A DNA stretch of 20,472 nucleotides, from contig RKAV01000073.1 of NCBI GenBank assembly GCA_014846175.1, positions 1 through 20,472 of the forward strand, written 5' to 3'. Origin of the DNA: a bacterium. GTDB lineage: Bacteria; Bacillota_I; Bacilli_A; RF39; UBA660. Below the pieces are notes generated by a model, which worked only from the letters and a program-made list of their open reading frames with translations, searched no databases and was not told the origin of the DNA. Positions 14,915 to 20,472 of the stretch are shown piece after piece. The position numbers and the translations under genes are program-made. Position 1 is the first letter of the stretch. Each line of letters opens with the position of its first letter.

Positions 14915-17900
14915 ATTTTGATTCTCTTATTCCTGTAACTGATTTTGAGATAATTATTCCGTCCGTTATATTATATCCACTCAAACGTCCCATTCTATCA
15001 CCAAGTCCAGATTCAGACAAATTTGCATTAATACTATTACAATGAAACATTTTAAATAATTCTTGTATTATTTTCTTTTGTTGATCTAAAGCTAAATTTT
15101 CAAAATTAACTTTATTCCTTATTTTATCTAATTCTTTATTAAATAATGGAAATAAATCTAAATTAATTAGAAAATCATAAATTTCATTTATATATTTTTC
15201 TGCAAAATCAATATATTGTTTTTTATCATTCAATAAATATTGAAGTGCATATTTCCAATGTTTCATTTTATCTTTAGCTATTTTCAATTGAATCGCATTT
15301 GAAATCTCACAATTCTTATGACCTACACTATATCCTTTTATGAAAACATTTTGATTATTATATATTATCTCTGTTTCAAAGGGAATAGAATATTTCTTTA
15401 TTTTAAAAGTTGAATTTTTCTTCAAATTAATCTGTGTTTTAATATAATCATTAATCTCGTCATCGTTATTTCTTGCAGCTAAAGCCATTGGGAGCCCAAC
15501 AATTTTTTTCTTACTTTCATTATATTCAATTAGCATTAATTCTTTTGTATTTGTATTTGAATATCCACCATATATATCAGTTGGCATACCAAATTTTATA
15601 GGAATAATCCCTTTACCTTTTTTATAAATTGTTTCTTTATAAAATTTGCCCGTTCTTATCTCGGTTTTTCTACTAATCAGAATATCATTTCTATACAAAG
15701 TATCCTCTACTCTTTTATTAAATTCATGAGCATCAAATAATACTTCGCCTGTTTCGTTATCTACTAAGTTTCCTGAGATTTTTAGAACTATATCATTTAA
15801 GTTTTCATCTAAACTATTAATTACATACCCAAATCTTAGATTTCTTATTTTTCCTTCATCCATTTCAACAATTTTACTATTAAGTTCTTTTACCATATCA
15901 AAATTTATTTTTCGTTTCATAAATTTTTCTTTATATTCACCTAATACTGCCGCAAGATAAGCATCATGTGCATGATGATAATCGTTTATATCTCTAAATT
16001 TAAATAAGTCATATTTTTCCCGATAATTGTGTGATAAATCAGCTTTTAAATAAATGACATTAGTATCTTTATATAAGTTATTCAAAATATTAGCCACATG
16101 TTTTGTAATTTGTCTTGTTTCTACTAATTGTCTATTGATAAATCCATTAATATCTTCTTCATTGTATTTTTCTCTTATTAAATTATGAAATTTTTTTGCT
16201 GACATTAACCCATTATCTTTTAAATGCTTCCACCAAATTTTTTGCTGAGAATTTCTAAATTTTAAAGGTAAAACGTAACTTGCTTTTTTAGCTTGATTAC
16301 ATTCTTTTAACACTAATGCTTTATTATCAATTGAATCATCCTTTATTAATGATCTTGGAATAATATGATCTATTTCATATAAAGACTGGTTTTCTATATC
16401 TTCTATATTTAATGGAGTTCCAGTATATAGACATTTGCCTTCTTGTATAAAGTATAAGAATAATCTTTGACTTGTTATCTCATGACCATCAAGTTCATGT
16501 TTTAATTTTTTATAATTTTCTATAGAGTCTTTACATCCTTTATATAAATTATTAATGTAGTCTTTTCTTGAATCTTTTCTTACTTTTTCTTCTTCACTTC
16601 TTGCCATTTCAATGGAAATATTCTTTGGATCATATCCAATATAATCAACTAACTCTTCTACAATCTTTAGAGCTTGATATATACCTCTTTTTGTTGCAGG
16701 AGATGTTGCTAATTCTTCAACTATTGAGTAGTTTAATTTCTTATTTTCTTCTTTATTATTAAACTCTTTAATCATTTCTTGGAAGTTATATTTATCATCA
16801 TTTATTATTTGCATAAAATTCTTATCTGTTTCATACATTAAATCTAATATTGATTTATATAATTCTGTATCTTTATCCTTATAATATTTAGTTTTTAAAA
16901 GTTTTTTAGATAAATTACCCCAACCTGAATATTTCTTTGCTAAAATTTTTTTTATTTGATTTTCGTTTAACTTAATATAATTATCTCTAACTTTCTTTTC
17001 TAAAATATCTTTATCTTCAAATATTGTAATCCACTCTATTATTTCTTCTGCATTTTCAAGATTATAATCAGTACCAGCAAATATTCCATTTTCTCCAAAG
17101 AAATCTACATAGGATTGCATGTTATTAGCAAACTTACCATCTGCAGAATATCCAGTTATTCTAAAATTGTCACCTTCCATACTATATTCACCAGTTGAAA
17201 TTAAATAGTTTTTAAACTTTCTTTCCGTAATTGTACCCGATGTTTTCTTAAAAAAGTCTTCTAGTATTTGTTGTTGAAATTTTAATTCTAACTTTCTGTC
17301 ATTTACTCTTATTTGCTTTAATTCATTCATAACTTTAAACTCAGAATATAAAATTGAGTTATTAGCAAGGGCATATTCATCTAATAAATATGTACAATGA
17401 GAAATCATTCTTTTAATAAACTTTTCTGCTGTTTTTTCTTTATCTACTACATTATCAAAATTATATGGAGTTATCTTAACATTATTAACTCTTCTTTCTA
17501 ACCATGAGTTTTCACTTCTTTTTTCCGAAACTAATGGTCCAACATAATAAGGAATTCTAAATTCTAATAGTTTAACTATTTTATATGTTTTATTATCGTT
17601 CAATTTATTTAATAAGAATGGATAATATTTTCCTTGATTTTCTATTATTTTTATTAATTCTGATTTATTTAATTGATATGGATACTTACCATTATCTGTA
17701 GTGGTTATTCTAGGAAGAAAAGTACCATTTTCAATTTTTTCTTTTACTTCTAAGTTGTATTCGTCTAGTAAATCTTGTTTTATGTTTTCACTATCAAATA
17801 GTGTCTCTAATAACTTACTAATTTCTTTTCCAAACTCATCACAATCTATCTTATTAGTAATATACTTGTCATATAAACATAAATCTTTTTTAGTTCTAAA

Positions 17901-18926
17901 TATTTTATTGTATAGACCACGATTATTTCTAAATAGTTCTTTTAAAAAGTTTAAATCTTTCTTATGTTGTTCAAAAATTTTTACCATCAAACTAGAAATA
18001 CTTGTGTTTTTATTCCCTTTAAAAATCTTTTTTAGGAAAATGCAATCATATATTTGTTTTAAAGTATCTAATATTTCTATATTTTCTCCTAAAGTGTCCT
18101 GATATTCTTCATACTTATCATCATAGTCAGTACCACTAAAGCTGATTTCAATTTTATTATCAGTTTCTAACATTAATAATTTATTAATATTACCTTTATT
18201 ACCAACCATTAATTTACCAAACTCTGTTGCAAAACTTTTATTTGTTAGTTCAGTTAAATTATCAATTAATAATGCCTTAACATCATTTTTAGTATCTTTT
18301 AATAAGTCTCTTTCAAGTTCATCAAAATCAATTATATTAATATAATCCTCTGGTATTTCTAACTCTTGAATATTATTTGAAAGTATTGAAAACAACTCAT
18401 TTAACTTATCTTTTATATCTAAATTATCTATATTAAAGTTGGCATTTTGGTACAAGAAGTTACCTCTATATTTTATAATATGGTGAATTGCAAGATATAC
18501 TAGTCTAATATCTTTCTTTTCAGGATTATTTATTAATTCATCTCTTAAGTGATATATAGTTTTGTATTTATTTTGACAATCTTTTAATTCTTTCTTTTCT
18601 TCTTTTGTTAAAACTATTGTTTTATTTACTGTATCATTTTTATGATAAAACGATTCCTTTAGTATTTGAAAAAAATTAGGATCAACTTTATTTATTTCTT
18701 CACTAAATTCTTCTTGAAGTAATTTTATTCTTTCCCGTCTTCTATCATATCTTCTTCTAGTACTTCTTTGCATTCTTCTTTTTTCTGCCGTTTCTGCAGG
18801 TTCAAACAATCTAACTCCCCAAAGTGCTTTATTGCCTTTTCGTATTACTTTTTGATTATCTGTTTCAACTACTGCCCAACCAACTGAACTTGTTCCGATA
18901 TCCAATCCAATATTGTAATTTTTCAT
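14904..18926 (-). CDS. cas9: Cas9 RNA-guided endonuclease (type II-A, long form)
   Basis: A 1340-residue Cas9, the size of II-A enzymes. All catalytic motifs are intact: RuvC-I GLDIGTSSVGWAV (Asp9), RuvC-II SIEMARSEE (Glu773), HNH EIDHIIPRS (His854) with Asn868, and RuvC-III HHAHDAYL (His985... Asp988). The arginine-rich bridge helix is at about 49-70. A long alpha-helical recognition lobe fills about 75-720. The C-terminal PAM-interacting region (about 1105-1340) ends with GDRMGRLSGYNITDG and a serine/isoleucine strand followed by TGIRE, unlike the RKRYTS segment of S. pyogenes Cas9, so its PAM probably differs. AAGGAG lies 12 bases before the ATG, somewhat far. The tracrRNA promoter -35 box sits between that site and the start codon. 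Confidence 0.98.
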   Translation of the reverse strand: MKNYNIGLDIGTSSVGWAVVETDNQKVIRKGNKALWGVRLFEPAETAEKRRMQRSTRRRYDRRRERIKLLQEEFSEEINKVDPNFFQILKESFYHKNDTVNKTIVLTKEEKKELKDCQNKYKTIYHLRDELINNPEKKDIRLVYLAIHHIIKYRGNFLYQNANFNIDNLDIKDKLNELFSILSNNIQELEIPEDYINIIDFDELERDLLKDTKNDVKALLIDNLTELTNKSFATEFGKLMVGNKGNINKLLMLETDNKIEISFSGTDYDDKYEEYQDTLGENIEILDTLKQIYDCIFLKKIFKGNKNTSISSLMVKIFEQHKKDLNFLKELFRNNRGLYNKIFRTKKDLCLYDKYITNKIDCDEFGKEISKLLETLFDSENIKQDLLDEYNLEVKEKIENGTFLPRITTTDNGKYPYQLNKSELIKIIENQGKYYPFLLNKLNDNKTYKIVKLLEFRIPYYVGPLVSEKRSENSWLERRVNNVKITPYNFDNVVDKEKTAEKFIKRMISHCTYLLDEYALANNSILYSEFKVMNELKQIRVNDRKLELKFQQQILEDFFKKTSGTITERKFKNYLISTGEYSMEGDNFRITGYSADGKFANNMQSYVDFFGENGIFAGTDYNLENAEEIIEWITIFEDKDILEKKVRDNYIKLNENQIKKILAKKYSGWGNLSKKLLKTKYYKDKDTELYKSILDLMYETDKNFMQIINDDKYNFQEMIKEFNNKEENKKLNYSIVEELATSPATKRGIYQALKIVEELVDYIGYDPKNISIEMARSEEEKVRKDSRKDYINNLYKGCKDSIENYKKLKHELDGHEITSQRLFLYFIQEGKCLYTGTPLNIEDIENQSLYEIDHIIPRSLIKDDSIDNKALVLKECNQAKKASYVLPLKFRNSQQKIWWKHLKDNGLMSAKKFHNLIREKYNEEDINGFINRQLVETRQITKHVANILNNLYKDTNVIYLKADLSHNYREKYDLFKFRDINDYHHAHDAYLAAVLGEYKEKFMKRKINFDMVKELNSKIVEMDEGKIRNLRFGYVINSLDENLNDIVLKISGNLVDNETGEVLFDAHEFNKRVEDTLYRNDILISRKTEIRTGKFYKETIYKKGKGIIPIKFGMPTDIYGGYSNTNTKELMLIEYNESKKKIVGLPMALAARNNDDEINDYIKTQINLKKNSTFKIKKYSIPFETEIIYNNQNVFIKGYSVGHKNCEISNAIQLKIAKDKMKHWKYALQYLLNDKKQYIDFAEKYINEIYDFLINLDLFPLFNKELDKIRNKVNFENLALDQQKKIIQELFKMFHCNSINANLSESGLGDRMGRLSGYNITDGIIISKSVTGIRESKYEF

Positions 18927-18932
18927 TTTCTC

Positions 18933-18962
18933 TTGACACTCCTTCTATGTGTATGTTACTAT
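18933..18962 (+). promoter_or_regulatory. tracrRNA promoter
   Basis: TTGACA (18933-18938) is a perfect -35. TACTAT (18957-18962), preceded by TG as an extended -10, lies 18 bp downstream. The predicted start (about 18969) is at the first base of the anti-repeat. The -35 box lies inside the cas9 translation start region on the other strand. Confidence 0.7.
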
Positions 18963-18968
18963 GTACTT

Positions 18969-19060
18969 GTCTTAATACCATTTAAGATGACATAGAGAGT
19001 TAAAATAAAGGTTTTACCCTAAATACTCATTTATTTGAGAAACTGCTTAGGCAGTTTTTT
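18969..19060 (+). ncRNA. tracrRNA
   Basis: An RNA of about 92 nt, divergent from cas9. The anti-repeat (18971-19006) pairs with the crRNA repeat: about 26 bp of near-perfect upper stem, a bulge with GAGU on this side and GU on the crRNA, and a lower stem UAAAAU to GUUUUA. This matches the bulge layout of S. pyogenes. Then follow a nexus-like hairpin (GGUUUUACC, about 19010-19018), a small CUCA/UGAG stem (19026-19039) and a terminator AAACTGC/GCAGTTT with a T tract (19040-19060). Orientation and start come from the promoter at 18933-18962. Confidence 0.9.
19040..19060 (+). terminator. tracrRNA terminator hairpin
   Basis: AAACTGC (19040-19046) pairs with GCAGTTT (19051-19057) around TTAG and ends in six T residues. 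It serves as both the last stem of tracrRNA and its intrinsic terminator. Confidence 0.85.
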
Positions 19061-19076
19061 GTTAACTCTTAATTTG

Positions 19077-19104
19077 ATTTTATCATATATCACTAAATAA
19101 TCAA
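19077..19104 (-). promoter_or_regulatory. Weak candidate cas9 promoter
   Basis: TTGATT (19099-19104) and TAAAAT (19077-19082) are 16 bp apart on the minus strand. If used, the cas9 mRNA leader would be fully antisense to tracrRNA. No better promoter is seen between tracrRNA and cas9, but the match is modest. Confidence 0.3.
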
Positions 19105-19124
19105 TCAATTTTTATAAGTGTTTT

Positions 19125-19166
19125 AAAAAAAGTAAAAGATATTAATATTACTATCTTTTACTTTTT
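19125..19166 (-). terminator. Strong terminator after the DUF6273-like gene
   Basis: A 15-bp perfect stem (19127-19141 with 19152-19166) around a 10-nt loop overlaps the stop codon of the minus-strand gene and is followed by T residues (minus strand, 19125-19131). It isolates the CRISPR locus from the xseB-side genes and could also stop transcripts leaking past tracrRNA. Confidence 0.85.
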
Positions 19167-20042
19167 CTTAACCAACTCTTTTTTACTATTAAAAATTTCT
19201 TTAGACATATATTTATTTAAATATTGATTCATTTCTGTATAATGAAAATCAGGTCTATAAGTGGTAATACTATCATCAAACCTTACTCCAGCTTGAATAA
19301 TATTTTCGCATAAAATTATATCTTGCTTTTCATCTATTAGCCATTTAACTGGTTTTTCTTCTATCCAAACTTCATCATTATTTTTATAAAACTCCCCATT
19401 AGAAAGGAGAAAACTGACATCATCAGGAAGATAGGTATCAGCTTTTACTTTAGCAAACTTTCTTCCTTGATATTCATAGACTTTAAGTTTTAAAGGAGTA
19501 AATTGATGATATTTTGTTTCATTCTTCTCATAAAAATCTTTAGTTTCTATTATATTATCAACTTTCAAAATATCCTGTATTTGCTTTTTTTCACTTCCCT
19601 TAAGAATTAAACTATCAATAGTAATTGCATTTGTTAATTTAGCTTGTAGTTCTTTTTCAACACTATCTTGTAAGTAATTACCATAATAAACTTCTAAAAG
19701 TTCTGATGTTATTCTAGAAAACTTTAAATCCGGATTTTCTTCATAAAATGTAGAGAATCTCATAGCAGGACGAATACCAACATCATGTGTATATTCACCT
19801 GATACCTTGTGTCCAAACTCATCTATATAACAAACTATATAAGGAGCATAATCTTTGCCATGGTAAAAATCATTTATAAAGTACTTACCAATATTTGGTG
19901 TATCATCTTCACAGCAAAAAAAGCCACCATTTAACATTGCATAATCAGTTATTTTTGCTATTTTTCCATTTTTTGCACTTTTACATAACTTATAGTTATC
20001 AAACTTTTCAAGCTTATTTGGTAATATTAATTTTTTCATCAT
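19158..20042 (-). CDS. Hypothetical protein with DUF6273-like C-terminal region
   Basis: A 294-residue soluble protein without signal or membrane segment. The N-terminal half contains YTHDVGIRPAMRFS, an IRPA-type pattern, and a cysteine pair FFCCEDD near residue 43. The C-terminal part has PVKWLIDEKQDIILCENI followed by AGVRFD, ending in a segment about residues 265-285 (MNQYLNKYMSKEI). This resembles the DUF6273 proteins common in gut Firmicutes and phages, in which a PVxW start leads to an ILxENI core and an LNxxF-like end. Function of that family is unknown; my assignment is tentative. It follows the DUF1653 gene by 17 bp and ends in a strong terminator, so it is the last gene of a unit that includes xseB. 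Confidence 0.6.
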   Translation of the reverse strand: MMKKLILPNKLEKFDNYKLCKSAKNGKIAKITDYAMLNGGFFCCEDDTPNIGKYFINDFYHGKDYAPYIVCYIDEFGHKVSGEYTHDVGIRPAMRFSTFYEENPDLKFSRITSELLEVYYGNYLQDSVEKELQAKLTNAITIDSLILKGSEKKQIQDILKVDNIIETKDFYEKNETKYHQFTPLKLKVYEYQGRKFAKVKADTYLPDDVSFLLSNGEFYKNNDEVWIEEKPVKWLIDEKQDIILCENIIQAGVRFDDSITTYRPDFHYTEMNQYLNKYMSKEIFNSKKELVKKK

Positions 20043-20059
20043 GCCACACTCTTTCTTTA

Positions 20060-20317
20060 TTATGCTTTAAATTTATCTTTAACACTTTTAACATCTACTA
20101 ATTCAAATCTATATTTTTGTTCTACATTAGGATATTTATTATGATCAACTTCACTTAAGAACATCTCTACAGGTCTTACCCATAATGAACAGTCATCATA
20201 TAATTTACGATATACTACCATTTCTTTATGAGTTTCTGAGTCAAGAGCTATATCTTCTACTAGATAATAATCACCTTTAAAATGTCTATATATTCCATGT
20301 ATTACTAAATTATTCAT
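20060..20317 (-). CDS. DUF1653 family protein
   Basis: An 85-residue protein with the DUF1653 pattern from end to end: GIYRHFKGDYYLVEDIA, ETHKEMVVYRKLY, LWVRPVEMFLSEV and a closing Arg-Phe. This family is a small beta-rich fold of unknown function, widespread in Firmicutes and Proteobacteria. AAAGGAG lies six bases before the ATG. The start overlaps the xseB stop by 8 bp, so it is translated with exonuclease VII small subunit; I know of no functional link. Confidence 0.88.
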   Translation of the reverse strand: MNNLVIHGIYRHFKGDYYLVEDIALDSETHKEMVVYRKLYDDCSLWVRPVEMFLSEVDHNKYPNVEQKYRFELVDVKSVKDKFKA

Positions 20318-20472
20318 TAACTTCTCCTTTAAATTCTTTTAAAGTGCCATCTTCACTTACTATTTCTGTAAGAGCTTTTTCTGCATCTTTTAAATCTTTA
20401 TCACAATCTTTTGCCAGATTCATTGCTTCTGTAAAACTTTTTATTGCATCATCTAAAGCAATATCACCGTTC
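20310..20472 (-). CDS. xseB: Exodeoxyribonuclease VII small subunit, C-terminal part
   Basis: The minus strand enters the window in an open frame (last 53 codons, TAA at 20310-20312). The translated start NGDIALDDAIKSFTEAM and the following helix LAKDCDKDLKDAEKAL match the XseB core, where the pattern is G-x-x-x-L-E-x-A-x-x-x-Y-x-x-G. XseB binds XseA in exonuclease VII, which degrades single-stranded DNA. The N-terminal part lies beyond 20472. The tail after the core (about 20 residues, acidic) is longer than usual. xseA would be expected further upstream, outside the window. Confidence 0.85.
   Translation of the reverse strand, partial: NGDIALDDAIKSFTEAMNLAKDCDKDLKDAEKALTEIVSEDGTLKEFKGEVNE

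Noticed and set aside
17701..18102. 133-codon open frame on the plus strand inside cas9
   Set aside because: It is a shadow of the cas9 coding frame: no ribosome-binding site, no promoter, and a composition of antisense A+T-rich coding DNA. The same applies to the short plus-strand frames at 3546, 7617, 8608, 13407, 16568 and 19895 and the minus-strand one at 11751.
1..20472. Mycoplasma-type genetic code (TGA as tryptophan), suggested by the base composition
   Set aside because: TGA is used as a stop at several ATGA overlaps, and tryptophans in the conserved proteins are encoded normally.

Overview
The window is very A+T-rich (above about 70% A+T by eye) and uses the standard bacterial code. 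TGA acts as a stop in the ATGA overlaps at 3021-3024, 5731-5734 and 13732-13735, so it does not use mycoplasma code 4. Two endospore genes (spoIIM, spoIVB), Firmicutes-type promoters and Shine-Dalgarno sites, and a type II-A CRISPR locus point to an uncultured low-GC Bacilli/Erysipelotrichales/RF39-like gut bacterium. The lineage is inferred from gene content only.

Region 1 (1-8000) is a nicotinamide/NAD locus on the minus strand. One near-perfect promoter (7875-7903) reads through pncA, pncB, an ADP-ribose-type Nudix hydrolase, nadE, an unrecognised 51-codon gene, nadD, nadK and pncC. Most junctions overlap or nearly touch. Together these cover nicotinamide to nicotinate, NaMN, NaAD, NAD and NADP, plus NMN deamidation and ADP-ribose disposal. 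No de novo genes (nadA/B/C) are present. An XRE-type regulator (298-1065) follows, with its own promoter and paired operators, and ends at two tandem terminators.

Region 2 (8012-9966) holds nrtR, the likely regulator of the NAD operon, downstream of the tRNA thiolase gene mnmA. Region 3 (10031-12287) holds spoIIM, a 29-residue membrane microprotein gene with a strong promoter, an unrecognised 101-residue protein, and spoIVB.

Region 4 (12268-19060) is a complete type II-A CRISPR-Cas system. On the minus strand run cas9 (1340 aa), cas1, cas2 and csn2, each overlapping the next. They are followed by a leader with the ATTTGAG anchor and an array of ten 30-bp spacers with exact 66-bp periodicity. 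The array ends in a half-degenerate repeat that merges with the terminator of spoIVB. tracrRNA is divergent (+ strand, about 18969-19060), and its promoter and anti-repeat occupy the DNA just upstream of cas9.

Region 5 (19125-20472) contains a DUF6273-like protein, a DUF1653 protein and the 3' end of xseB (exonuclease VII small subunit), all on the minus strand. The points most worth following are the 51-codon gene inside the NAD operon, the cas9/tracrRNA antisense arrangement with a repeat-like element in the presumed cas9 leader, the array-terminator fusion, and the 29-aa membrane microprotein.
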